A DNA stretch of 64,000 bases, taken from Tabrizicola sp. (GTDB lineage: Bacteria > Pseudomonadota > Alphaproteobacteria > Rhodobacterales > Rhodobacteraceae). The notes below the pieces were generated by a model that saw only the letters and a list, made by a program, of their open reading frames with translations, searched no databases and was not told where the DNA came from. The stretch is from NCBI RefSeq assembly GCF_030694085.1, contig NZ_JAUXZE010000032.1, positions 86,536 through 150,535 of the forward strand, written 5' to 3'. The translations under genes and the position numbers were made by a program. Of this stretch, positions 9,863 to 17,916 are shown piece by piece (positions within the stretch are counted from its first letter, which is position 1; every line of letters starts with the position of its first letter).

Positions 9863-10090
9863 TCAGCCCGCCGGGCCGCTGCCTGCCATGCGAACCAGTT
9901 TCAGCCCAAGCAGAACAAAGGGTGCGGCATGCATCAGAAGGTCGAAGATATCGACCGGCTTCACCAGATCGCCCGCAACCAGCATCTTGAGCTTTTCCCA
10001 GATATGCGGCTCGGGAAAGAACGGCGCGAGGCCAAGGGTCAGCGCTGCAAGGATCAGGATCGACAGCGGGATCTGGTCGAGAAAGGCCAT
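9863..10090 (-). CDS. Small inner-membrane protein, function unknown
   Basis: A 75-residue protein with two hydrophobic segments (IPLSILILAALTLGLAPF and MHAAPFVLLGLKLVRM) separated by a short amphipathic stretch. Similar small proteins are widespread in Rhodobacterales and are sometimes labelled RND transporter without evidence. The ATG at 10090 follows an AGGAGGA ribosome binding site; the longer open frame upstream is unlikely. I do not assign a function. Confidence 0.65.
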   Translation of the reverse strand: MAFLDQIPLSILILAALTLGLAPFFPEPHIWEKLKMLVAGDLVKPVDIFDLLMHAAPFVLLGLKLVRMAGSGPAG

Positions 10091-10207
10091 GCGGGTTCCT
10101 CCTGCCGGGAACGGCCCGGCCCACAGACAGGTCCTACCCTGAAATCGCGCAAGGCCGCCATGCGACACCCTGACTGTAAGGTCAGTCCTGGGTGGATGAG
10201 GGGAAGC

Positions 10208-10284
10208 TGGCGCGGTGGACGGGGCTCGAACCCGCGACCCCCGGCGTGACAGGCCGGTACTCTAACCAACTGAGCTACCACCGC
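10208..10284 (-). tRNA. tRNA-Asp (GTC)
   Basis: 77 nt cloverleaf with CCA encoded. On the minus strand it starts GCGGTGGTAGCTCAG, has the anticodon loop CTGTCAC (anticodon GTC) and the T-loop GGTTCGAGCC. It is identical to the copy at 11831-11907, and the first bases of flank on both sides are also shared. Confidence 0.97.
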
Positions 10285-10413
10285 GCGCTGAGGGGCCAGA
10301 TAAGGGGTTGGTGAAGGGGCGTCAAGCGGGAAACGGTGGGGTTCCTTGCGGGAGGAGGTTAGCCTCGAAACAAGGCGCGACAGGCGAGGGTCGGCCTGGC
10401 GAGAAGGACAGAT

Positions 10414-10437
10414 GCAGGGTGCGTGGCCTCACGCAGC
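10414..10437 (+). repeat. REP-like hairpin GCAGGGTGCGTG...CACGCAGCC
   Basis: Stem GTGCGTG / CACGCAG with a four-base loop, a diverged relative of the hairpins at 11303, 11417 and 53013. The family resembles extragenic palindromes mobilised by RAYT transposases, a remnant of which lies nearby. Confidence 0.5.
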
Positions 10438-10554
10438 CTTGCTACACAGGGAAGGCGGGCTGGCAGGAAAGACCTTCGCACACACGCATACCTTGCTATT
10501 CTTCGCCCAATGAATCGTTGAAGGGCTAGGGATTTGGACGGGAATGTTGGCGTT

Positions 10555-11295
10555 ATGTCGGTGCTGGCACTTGCGTCGGTCGTTTGTTTCGCCGGCATGG
10601 TGTACCCGTTCAAGCCGTTCAGGAGGCGTTGGATTGCGCTCGTTTCGCTTCTCGCCTGTTTCGTTCTTGTCGGCGTCCTTGCCCCGAAGAACGCCCCCAC
10701 GCAAATCGCAGCACCCGACCCTAACCCGCGTCCCTGGTCCGCGACCGAAGACGACGGCAAGTTTTGGGTCACGTCCGAAAGGTTGAACCGTCGCACCTGC
10801 CCATCGAATAGTTGCGGCGTTGTCGGGCAGTTCTTCTTTCGTGAAGGTACCAGCGTTCTGGAACGCCGCGACGGTTGGGCCCGCGTGACCAAAAGCTACG
10901 ACGCTTCATGCGTGAATGGACGCAGCCAATACGTTGATACTGGCAACGCATCTTGCGACCCTGCAAATGGCATCATCGATGGGCAATTCGCCGAATGGGT
11001 TTCGGCTGAATATCTTTCGGATGTCCGCCCGCCTGATCCAGCCGCGGGCGCTGCGGGGATTGAAGCATTGGTGGCCGGATCCGACGACTTCGCGCGACAC
11101 AGAGTTGCGTTTGCAGAAGCAGCCCAATCGCTGATTGCGCAGGGTAGATGCAAGGATCAAGATTTCCGGGACATGGGCGGTTGGCTGAAGTCCTCCAACC
11201 ATCGCAACCAACCTATCTACTTCACTTACTGCGGTGGTTCGACTGTGGCTAACCGTCTTTACCTGAACGCAGATACCGGCGAAGTCTTCCGCTAA
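10555..11295 (+). CDS. Membrane-anchored SH3-domain protein of unknown role
   Basis: Protein of 246 residues lying between two tRNA-Asp copies. Two hydrophobic segments (about residues 1-16 and 27-43) anchor it, followed by an extracytoplasmic bacterial SH3 domain at about residues 70-155 (WVTSERLNRRTCPSNSCGVV, later DGQFAEWVSAEYL) with four or more cysteines, and a C-terminal domain of unknown type. Base composition is lower in G+C than the neighbours, suggesting acquisition. The ATG at 10555 starts directly at the first hydrophobic segment; a TTG seven codons upstream is possible. SH3 domains of this kind bind peptidoglycan or proteins; the target is unknown. Confidence 0.6.
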   Translation: MSVLALASVVCFAGMVYPFKPFRRRWIALVSLLACFVLVGVLAPKNAPTQIAAPDPNPRPWSATEDDGKFWVTSERLNRRTCPSNSCGVVGQFFFREGTSVLERRDGWARVTKSYDASCVNGRSQYVDTGNASCDPANGIIDGQFAEWVSAEYLSDVRPPDPAAGAAGIEALVAGSDDFARHRVAFAEAAQSLIAQGRCKDQDFRDMGGWLKSSNHRNQPIYFTYCGGSTVANRLYLNADTGEVFR

Positions 11296-11302
11296 GCTGG
11301 CC

Positions 11303-11326
11303 GTAGGGTGCGTGATTTCACGCACC
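11303..11326 (+). repeat. REP-like hairpin, GTAGGGTGCGTG orientation
   Basis: GTAGGGTGCGTG followed by ATTT and CACGCACC, an 8 bp perfect stem. It faces the copy at 11417-11440 in opposite orientation about 90 bp away, the paired arrangement typical of RAYT-mobilised REP elements. Confidence 0.6.
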
Positions 11327-11416
11327 AAACACGTTTCGAACATGCGCACCAAGCTTTACTTGCCACCACACAACACCCGACCGAGTAGTCTCCTGCAAAC
11401 CCTCCCGTTCGGCCGC

Positions 11417-11440
11417 GGTGCGTGCAATCACGCACCCTAC
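11417..11440 (-). repeat. REP-like hairpin, inverted partner
   Basis: GGTGCGTG-CAAT-CACGCACC followed by CTAC; the reverse complement reads GTAGGGTGCGTG as in the copy at 11303. Together with that copy it forms a head-to-head pair beside the transposase fragment. Confidence 0.6.
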
Positions 11441-11505
11441 GGGGGTTTGAGGCTGACGCGTCGTCACCACCCATACCTGCCCTCCCGACTATCGCGTTGG
11501 GCCGG

Positions 11506-11679
11506 CGAAAGCGTCCAGACGGCATGCAGGTGGTCAGGCAGAACCACCCAGGAATCGATGCGGAACGGGCGTTCGGCGCGAGTCACCTCCACTGCCCGAC
11601 GCGGCAGCGTGGCATGGTCTGTCAAGGTCCGGGCGGCGCGGTCAGCCAGGGGCACGGGGAGGACACCAAGGCACCGGAA
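11506..11679 (-). pseudogene. Fragment of a REP-associated tyrosine transposase (RAYT, Y1_Tnp/IS200-like)
   Basis: An in-frame stretch of about 58 codons reads LADRAARTLTDHATL, then ERPFRIDSWVVLPDHLHAVW. This matches the N-terminal part of RAYT proteins, including the HUH-type metal-binding HxH in PDHLHAVW. The catalytic tyrosine and the rest of the domain are missing: the frame diverges after WTLSPA and stops. The surrounding longer open frame runs into the tRNA and is not a gene. It is a decayed transposase associated with the hairpins on either side. Boundaries are approximate. Confidence 0.65.
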
Positions 11680-11721
11680 ACGCGGGGACGAAGGTAACGC
11701 GACATGGCCAAAAGCATGGCT

Positions 11722-11801
11722 TTGAGACGTTAATAAACCTCTAACGTCCGCGACCAACCCATTGGTATCACTGGGATATCCAGAAATGTCCACCGTGGAC
11801 A
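11722..11801 (+). repeat. Homologous intergenic block, copy A, with TGTCCAC-N-GTGGACA palindrome
   Basis: The block starts TTGAGACGTTAAT and ends in the 15 bp palindrome TGTCCACCGTGGACA (11787-11801). The last 49 bases align without gaps to the reverse complement of 13013-13061. It lies between the transposase fragment and the second tRNA-Asp. Confidence 0.55.
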
Positions 11802-11830
11802 TCCTTGAGGTCGATCCAGGAAAGGGAAGC

Positions 11831-11907
11831 TGGCGCGGTGGACGGGGCTCGAACCCGCGACCCCCGGCGTGACAGGCCGGTACTCTAACCAACTGAGCTA
11901 CCACCGC
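11831..11907 (-). tRNA. tRNA-Asp (GTC), second copy
   Basis: Identical over all 77 nt to the copy at 10208-10284, including anticodon GTC and encoded CCA; the preceding GGAAGC and following GCGCTG flanks also match. The pair is in the same orientation about 1.5 kb apart with accessory DNA between. Confidence 0.97.
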
Positions 11908-11980
11908 GCGCTGTGGGGCGGGATAGACGCTTCCCCCGGGGGCGTCAATGGGGGAAGCACGGGATTTTCACCGGCCACCG

Positions 11981-12916
11981 CTACCTTTCCGGTGCCGGGA
12001 TGAACTCGTCGTCGTCGTGGGGGGGCAGCTTGAATCTGCCGTGCATCCAGTCCCCGGCCCGCCAGGCCTCGCGCGCGGCGTCGATCTTCTCTTTCGAGGA
12101 GGCGACGAAGTTCCACCAGATGAAGCGGGGCCCGTCCATCGTGGCGCCGCCGAGAAGCATGATCCGGGCACCCTGCGGGCCTGCCTTGACCGAGACCCGG
12201 TCGCCCGGGCGGAAGACCAGCATCCGGCCGGCCTCGAAGGTCTGACCCGCACATGAGATCTCGCCGTCCAGGATGTAGACCCCGCGGTCCTCATGGTCGT
12301 CGGGCAGCGGGATCGAGGCGCCGGGCTGGAGGCGGGCGTCGGCGTAGAAGACCTCGGAGGGCATATCCAGGCCGACCTTCTCGCCCCAAGCGGTGCCGAG
12401 GATCAGGCGGACCTGTTTTCCCTCGCCCTCCAGTTCCGGCAGGGCGGCGCGTTCCAGGTGGGCAAAACCGGCGGCATCTTCCTCGCGGTCCTTTGGCAGG
12501 GCAAGCCAGGTTTGCAGGCCGAAGAGGGAAAGGGGGGCCTTTCGGGCCTCGCCATCGGTCCGTTCGGAGTGAGTGATCCCCTGCCCCGCCATCATCCAGT
12601 TGACCGCGCCGGGCTCGATCCAGAGGTCGGTGCCCAGGCTGTCACGGTGGTGCATCTTTCCCTTCAGAAGATAGGTGACTGTCCCGAGGCCGATGTGCGG
12701 ATGGGGGCGGACGTCGATGCCCTGGCCGGTCAGGAATTCGGCCGGGCCCATCTGGTCGAAGAAGATGAAGGGCCCCACCATCTGCCGCTGGGCCGAGGGC
12801 AGCGCGCGACGGACTTCGAACCCGCCAAGGTCGCGGGCGCGAGGGACGATGACGGTCTCGATCTGGTCGACCTGGGTTCCGATCGGAATGGAAGGGTCGA
12901 GAAGCGGATTCCACAT
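11981..12916 (-). CDS. Pirin-family protein
   Basis: Bicupin of the pirin family, 311 residues. The N-terminal cupin carries the metal-site motif VRPHPHIGLGTVTYLL and later GITHSER; the C-terminal cupin is visible in GVYILDGEISCAG and FRPGDRVSVKAG. Some bacterial pirins are quercetin dioxygenases or stress proteins; the role here is unknown. The ATG at 12916 follows AAAGGAGA and gives MWNPLLDPS; the frame is open for 42 codons upstream into a conserved intergenic block, which I treat as non-coding. Confidence 0.88.
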   Translation of the reverse strand: MWNPLLDPSIPIGTQVDQIETVIVPRARDLGGFEVRRALPSAQRQMVGPFIFFDQMGPAEFLTGQGIDVRPHPHIGLGTVTYLLKGKMHHRDSLGTDLWIEPGAVNWMMAGQGITHSERTDGEARKAPLSLFGLQTWLALPKDREEDAAGFAHLERAALPELEGEGKQVRLILGTAWGEKVGLDMPSEVFYADARLQPGASIPLPDDHEDRGVYILDGEISCAGQTFEAGRMLVFRPGDRVSVKAGPQGARIMLLGGATMDGPRFIWWNFVASSKEKIDAAREAWRAGDWMHGRFKLPPHDDDEFIPAPER

Positions 12917-13012
12917 GGGCTGTCTCCTTTGGAGATGAAGGTAGACCCGGGGGGCCGGAATTTCATCCCGATGTGTCCGCGCGGAGGGTGTGCGGGGGTG
13001 AACAGGGAAAAG

Positions 13013-13084
13013 TGTCCACGGTGGACAAACGCTGAATACCATTTTGTATCAATAGCTTGGTTTCGGGCATTAACGGTTTCTCAA
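13013..13084 (-). repeat. Homologous intergenic block, copy B, upstream of pirin
   Basis: Begins with TGTCCACGGTGGACA (13013-13027) and ends with the complement of TTGAGA; on the minus strand it is homologous to 11722-11801. Here it sits about 100 bp upstream of the pirin start, in the position of a promoter or operator. Confidence 0.55.
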
Positions 13085-13119
13085 CACCTGCAGACACCCG
13101 CGCTTCTGCCCCACGGCGC

Positions 13120-13183
13120 GCGTCGTCGACTGCGTCGCGCCTCGCTGCGCCACCCGACGAGAAGCCGAAGGCGCACGAGGAGG
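13120..13183 (+). repeat. Interspersed palindromic repeat, copy 2 of 6
   Basis: GCGTCGTCGACTGCGTCGC, then CCTCGCTGCGCC, CGACGAGAAGCCGAAG and CGCACGAGGAGG. It lies upstream of the CocE-type hydrolase. Its terminal GAGGAGG is about 45 bp from that start codon, too far to act as its ribosome binding site. Confidence 0.75.
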
Positions 13184-13227
13184 TTTCCCTCACGAGGCGC
13201 TTGAATTGCACGAACGGATAATATCGG

Positions 13228-15249
13228 ATGACATCAGAGAATCGGAAAGGCCCCCTCCTCGTGACAATCCGCTCGAATTTCCCTGCCGAGATCACCGAAA
13301 TCGAAGACCTGTCGATCCCGATGCCCGACGGCACCCGACTGTCCGCAAGGGTCTGGCTGCCCGTCGATGCCACCGCTCGCCCCGTCCCGGCCGTGCTGGA
13401 ATACATCCCCTACCGCAAGCGCGACGGGACCCTGGCCCGCGACGAGCTGATGCATCCTTACGTGGCGGGCCACGGCTATGCCTGCGTCCGGGTCGACATC
13501 CGGGGCAATGGCGACAGCGATGGGCTGATGGAGGACGAATACTCGGCGCAAGAGCTGCAAGACGCCTGTGACGTGATCGCCTGGCTGGCAAAGCAGGACT
13601 GGTGCAGCGGCAGCGTGGGGATGATGGGGAAAAGCTGGGGCGGGTTCAACTGCCTGCAGACGGCGTTTCTGCAACCCCCGGCACTGAGGGCGGTGATCTC
13701 GGTCTATTCCACGACCGACCGCTTTGCCGATGACATCCACTTCAAGGGCGGCGCTTTGCTGGGGGAAAACTTCGGCTGGGGGTCGGTGATGCTGAGCTAT
13801 TCGTCGCGCCCCGGCGATCCTCTGCTGCACAATGGCTGGCGCGAGACCTGGTTGCAGCGGTTGCAGAACCAGCCTTTCCATGCGCCGGGCTGGGCGTCGC
13901 ACCAGACGCGCGACGCCTATTGGAAGCACGGCTCGATCTGCGAGGACTGGGACCGGATGACCGTCCCGATCCTGTCCTTCGGCGGCTGGAACGACAACTA
14001 CATGAACACTGTGGCCGCGCTGATGGAGAATGCGCGCGGGCCGGTGAAGGGGATCATCGGGCCCTGGGTGCATCAGTATCCGCATACGGCAGTGCCGGGA
14101 CCGAAGATCGGGTTCCTGCAACTTGCGATCCGCTGGTGGGACCGCTGGCTGAAGGACATCCCGAACGGGGCCGAGGATGATCCGGCCTTCCGCGCCTACA
14201 TGCTGCACTCGGCACCGCCGAACCCAAGCGCGGACCACCGCGACGGGCACTGGATTGCGGAATCGGAATGGCCGACGCCCCGGGTGTCGCGCCGGGTTTT
14301 GCTGGTTTCGGATGCGGGGTTGGGGGTTGCTGGGCCGCTCACAGCCAGCCTCTGCACGCCGCAGCATCTGGGCATGACGGCGGGCGAGTTCTTTCCGATG
14401 GGGCTGAATGGCGAGATGTCGGGCGACCAGCGCACGGATGATGCGTTGTCGGTCTGTTTCGATGCGGCAGCCTTGTCGGAGCCGCTGGAGCTGCTGGGCG
14501 CCGCAAGACTGTCGCTGCGTCTGGCGTCGGACAAGCCGCTGGCCTTCCTGGTGGCGCGGCTGTGCGACGTGGCGCCGGATGGGTCCTCGGTCAGGATCGC
14601 GCATGGCATCCTGAACCTCTGCCACCGCCGCAGCCCCGAAGCGCCGGAGCCGATGCTGCCTGGCGTGCCGGAGGATGTGACGCTGGTCCTGGACCAGATG
14701 GGCTATCGGGTGGCCGCGGGGCACAAGCTGCGGCTGGCGCTGTCGACGACCTACTGGCCCTTCGTCTGGCCCAGCCCCGAAGCGGCAACGCTGCAGATCA
14801 GCCAAGCGAGTCTGGACCTGCCGGTCCATCAGGGGACGGGCGAGGAATGGGTGCCTCCACCCGCCGAGACGGCAGCCCCCTGGAAGCACCGGATGCTGCG
14901 GGTCGGGTCGGCCAGCCGCAAGATCGAGAGCGACCTGATTGCGGGCCGTCATGCGCTGGTGGTCGAGGACGACCAGGGCGACCCGGAGAACCTGACGCAT
15001 GGGCTGGTGACGGGCGAGCATACGACGGAACGCTGGGAGATCGGTGCAGACCCCTTGTCCGCGCGGGCCGAGATCACCTGGGAGCAACACCTGTCGCGCG
15101 GCGACTGGCGGGTGCGGACGCGGGCCGAGACGGTGATGACCGCGACGGCCACGCATCTGCGGATGCAGGCGATCTTGACCGCATGGGAGAGCGGAACAGT
15201 CGTTTTCCAGCGCGACTGGGACGAGACGGTTGCACGAGACTTTGTGTAA
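13228..15249 (+). CDS. CocE/NonD-family hydrolase
   Basis: Alpha/beta-hydrolase of 673 residues related to cocaine esterase and X-Pro dipeptidyl-peptidase (S15). The nucleophile serine is in the elbow GMMGKSWGGFN near residue 135, within the N-terminal alpha/beta fold; the C-terminal jelly-roll domain starts around residue 370. An in-frame TAA just upstream fixes the start close to 13228; a GTG at 13261 is a later option. An ABC importer of the dipeptide type follows after about 100 bp on the same strand, suggesting hydrolysis of a transported ester or peptide. No secretion signal is visible. Confidence 0.87.
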   Translation: MTSENRKGPLLVTIRSNFPAEITEIEDLSIPMPDGTRLSARVWLPVDATARPVPAVLEYIPYRKRDGTLARDELMHPYVAGHGYACVRVDIRGNGDSDGLMEDEYSAQELQDACDVIAWLAKQDWCSGSVGMMGKSWGGFNCLQTAFLQPPALRAVISVYSTTDRFADDIHFKGGALLGENFGWGSVMLSYSSRPGDPLLHNGWRETWLQRLQNQPFHAPGWASHQTRDAYWKHGSICEDWDRMTVPILSFGGWNDNYMNTVAALMENARGPVKGIIGPWVHQYPHTAVPGPKIGFLQLAIRWWDRWLKDIPNGAEDDPAFRAYMLHSAPPNPSADHRDGHWIAESEWPTPRVSRRVLLVSDAGLGVAGPLTASLCTPQHLGMTAGEFFPMGLNGEMSGDQRTDDALSVCFDAAALSEPLELLGAARLSLRLASDKPLAFLVARLCDVAPDGSSVRIAHGILNLCHRRSPEAPEPMLPGVPEDVTLVLDQMGYRVAAGHKLRLALSTTYWPFVWPSPEAATLQISQASLDLPVHQGTGEEWVPPPAETAAPWKHRMLRVGSASRKIESDLIAGRHALVVEDDQGDPENLTHGLVTGEHTTERWEIGADPLSARAEITWEQHLSRGDWRVRTRAETVMTATATHLRMQAILTAWESGTVVFQRDWDETVARDFV

Positions 15250-15319
15250 CCGCGCGTGAGAAATCGTTTGTCGCACGGGGCGGTTCGCGGTTTATTGATC
15301 CTCAAGTCAACAAAAGAAT

Positions 15320-15332
15320 CCCCGAAACGGGG
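15320..15332 (+). other. Small stem-loop before the binding-protein gene
   Basis: CCCCG-AAA-CGGGG perfect stem in the leader of the substrate-binding protein gene, about 18 bp upstream of its ATG. It could influence mRNA stability or attenuate read-through from the hydrolase gene; no T-tract follows. Confidence 0.35.
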
Positions 15333-15350
15333 CCAATCAGGGAGACGGCA

Positions 15351-16949
15351 ATGAACGACAAGCACAAGCAGCTTGACTGGATGGTGGCGCAGGCCAAGCA
15401 GGGTCGGATGACCCGGCGCGAATTCGTCGGGCGGACGACGGCCCTTGGCGTGTCGGCGGGCCTTGCCTCGGCGCTGTTCGGCAAGGCGGTGCAGGCGCAG
15501 GAGGCCAAGAAGGGCGGCGTGATCCGTGTCGGCATGCAGGGCGGGGAATCGACCAACAGCCTTGATCCGGCGCTGGCGGCTTCGGAAGTGCCGTTCCAGG
15601 TGAACATGACCTGGGGCGAGATGCTGTGCGACGTGAACCCTGACGGCACGATCGACCCGCGGATCGCCGAAGAGATCTCGTCCAACGCCGACGCGACGGA
15701 ATGGAAGTTCAAGATCCGCGCGGGCGTGGAATATCACGGCGGCGGCACGGTGACGGCCGAGGACGTGGTGGCGACGCTGAAGCGGCACACCGACGAGAAG
15801 GCGCAGTCCGGCGCACTGGGGATCGTGCAGGGCATCACGGACATGAAGGCCGAGGGGGACATGGTCACCCTGAAGCTGAACGCAGCCAACGCCGACCTGC
15901 CCTTCCTGATGGGCGACTATCACCTGATCATCCAGCCCGGCGGCGGCGTGGACAATCCGGCGGCTGGCATCGGCGCGGGGCCCTACCAGGTCGTCGTGAA
16001 CGAACCCGGCGTCCGGCACACGTTCAAGAAGCACGCGAACTACTTCGACAGCACCATCGGCCATGCCGACGAGGTCGAGATCCTGGTCATCAACGACAAC
16101 ACGGCGCGGACGGCGGCGCTGCAGTCGGGCCAGATCCACATGATCAACCGGGTCGACCCGAAGATCGTCGACCTTCTGAAGGGCGTGCCGGGGGTGCAGA
16201 TCAAGGCCGTCCCGGGTCGGGGGCACTATGTCTTCATCATGCACTGCGACAAGGCCCCCTTCGACAACAACGACCTGCGGATGGCGCTGAAACTTGCGAT
16301 CAACCGGGGCGAGATGGTCGAGAAGATCCTGGGCGGCCTTGGCACCCCGGGCAACGACTTCCCGATCAACGCGGCCTACCCGCTGTTCGAGGACACGTTC
16401 GAGCAGCGTGAATACGACGCGGCGAAGGCGGCAGAGTATTATGCGAAGTCCGGCCATGACGGCAGCCCGATCGTTCTGGCGACCGCTCCGGGGGCTTTCC
16501 CGGGCGCGGTCGATGCGGCGAACCTGTTCGCGGCCAGCGCCAATGCGGCGGGCATCCCGTTGCAGGTGAAGCTGGAGCCCGATGACGGCTACTGGTCGAA
16601 CGTCTGGAACGTGGCGCCGTTCTGCGCGTCCTACTGGGGCGGGCGGCCGGTGCAGGACCAGATGTACTCGACGGCCTATCTGTCGACCGCCGAATGGAAC
16701 GACACCAAGTTCAGGAACGCCAAGTTCGACGAGCTGCTGCTTGCCGCCCGGGGCGAGCTGGACACTGCAAAGCGCAGCGGCATGTACAGCGAAATGGCGC
16801 AGATCCTGCGCGACGAGGGTGGCCTGATCCTGCCGATGTTCAACGACTTCGTGTCGGGCGTCAGCGACAACATCGGCGGCTGGGTCGACGACCCGAACGG
16901 CGAGCTGATGAACGGTCGTGCGCAGGTCCGTTGCTGGCTGAACGCCTGA
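15351..16949 (+). CDS. ABC transporter substrate-binding protein (family 5, dipeptide/oligopeptide type)
   Basis: Periplasmic binding protein of 532 residues of the DppA/OppA class. The N-terminus has a Tat signal: twin arginine in MTRREFVGR, then an Ala/Gly-rich hydrophobic stretch ending AVQAQE. The mature part begins GGVIRVGMQGG and shows the family hallmarks SLDPAL and AEDVVATLKRH. It heads a compact operon with two permeases and a fused ATPase. Substrate class (peptide, or another small solute) cannot be fixed; the flanking hydrolase and phosphodiesterase hint at a non-standard ligand. Confidence 0.93.
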   Translation: MNDKHKQLDWMVAQAKQGRMTRREFVGRTTALGVSAGLASALFGKAVQAQEAKKGGVIRVGMQGGESTNSLDPALAASEVPFQVNMTWGEMLCDVNPDGTIDPRIAEEISSNADATEWKFKIRAGVEYHGGGTVTAEDVVATLKRHTDEKAQSGALGIVQGITDMKAEGDMVTLKLNAANADLPFLMGDYHLIIQPGGGVDNPAAGIGAGPYQVVVNEPGVRHTFKKHANYFDSTIGHADEVEILVINDNTARTAALQSGQIHMINRVDPKIVDLLKGVPGVQIKAVPGRGHYVFIMHCDKAPFDNNDLRMALKLAINRGEMVEKILGGLGTPGNDFPINAAYPLFEDTFEQREYDAAKAAEYYAKSGHDGSPIVLATAPGAFPGAVDAANLFAASANAAGIPLQVKLEPDDGYWSNVWNVAPFCASYWGGRPVQDQMYSTAYLSTAEWNDTKFRNAKFDELLLAARGELDTAKRSGMYSEMAQILRDEGGLILPMFNDFVSGVSDNIGGWVDDPNGELMNGRAQVRCWLNA

Positions 16950-16959
16950 GGCCGGCCCG

Positions 16960-17916
16960 GTGCATCCGATCCTGAAACTGCTGGTCCAGCGCATCGCGCT
17001 GGGCCTCCTGCTCTTGCTGGCCGTGTCCGCAGTGATCTTCCTGGGCGTCGAGGCGCTGCCCGGCGATACCGCACAGGCGATCCTGGGCCAGCAGGCGACG
17101 CCCGAGGCGCTGGCCAACCTGCGCGAGAAGATGGGGCTGAACGAGCCACCGCTGACGCGCTATTTTCAGTGGCTGGGCGGTATCCTGACGGGTGATCTGG
17201 GCAAGGCCCTGACGAATGGTGCCGACATCGCGCAGTCGATCGGGCAGAGGCTGGGGAACACGCTGTTCCTGGCCGGATGCGCTGCGGCCATTTCGGTACC
17301 GCTGGCGATCCTGCTTGGGCTGACCGCTGCGCGCCATGCCGGAAAATGGCCGGACAAGGTGATCTCGGGGATCACGCTGACCACGATCAGCCTGCCCGAA
17401 TTCGTGGCGGCCTATTTCGTCATCTACATCTTCACCCAACTGATCCCGATCTTTCAGCCCGTGGCGATGGTCTTTCCCGGCATGACCTTCTGGGCCAAGC
17501 TGAACGCGGTCGCACTGCCCGTCATCGTGCTGGTGCTTGTCGTCCTGGCGCACATGATGCGGATGACGCGGGCGGCGATCCTGAACGTCATGCAGTCCGC
17601 CTATATCGAGACGGCAGAACTCAAGGGTCTGTCCCCGATGACGGTGATCTGGCGTCACGCCTTCCCGAACGCCATCGCCCCGGTCGTCAGTGTCGTGATG
17701 CTGAACATGGCCTACCTTGTCGTCGGCGTCGTCGTGGTGGAGGTGGTCTTCGGCTACAACGCGCTGGGGCAGTACCTGGTCGACCACGTCACCAAGCGTG
17801 ACCTGCCCGTGGTGCAGGCCGTCGGCCTGATCTTTGCCGCCGTCTACATCTTCCTGAACATGCTGGCCGACATCATCGGCATCCTGGCCAACCCGCGTCT
17901 GAGGCACCCGAAATGA
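16960..17916 (+). CDS. ABC transporter permease (DppB-like)
   Basis: Inner-membrane permease of 318 residues, about six membrane helices, with the binding-protein-dependent transport loop ETAELKGLSPMTVIWRHAFP that docks to the ATPase. GTG start at 16960, ten bases after the binding-protein stop. It overlaps the next permease by four bases (ATGA). Belongs to the OppB/DppB class. Confidence 0.93.
   Translation: MHPILKLLVQRIALGLLLLLAVSAVIFLGVEALPGDTAQAILGQQATPEALANLREKMGLNEPPLTRYFQWLGGILTGDLGKALTNGADIAQSIGQRLGNTLFLAGCAAAISVPLAILLGLTAARHAGKWPDKVISGITLTTISLPEFVAAYFVIYIFTQLIPIFQPVAMVFPGMTFWAKLNAVALPVIVLVLVVLAHMMRMTRAAILNVMQSAYIETAELKGLSPMTVIWRHAFPNAIAPVVSVVMLNMAYLVVGVVVVEVVFGYNALGQYLVDHVTKRDLPVVQAVGLIFAAVYIFLNMLADIIGILANPRLRHPK

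Noticed and set aside
11680..11904. N-terminal part of the open frame holding the transposase fragment
   Set aside because: It starts inside the tRNA-Asp gene; only the central stretch resembles RAYT proteins.
13234..15276. 680-codon open frame antisense to the CocE-type hydrolase
   Set aside because: Arg/His/Pro-rich composition typical of an antisense shadow, no domain recognised, and the sense frame has a clear fold and catalytic serine.
14949..17117. 722-codon antisense frame over the binding-protein gene
   Set aside because: Shadow of a real gene: the sense frame has a Tat signal and a complete solute-binding protein.
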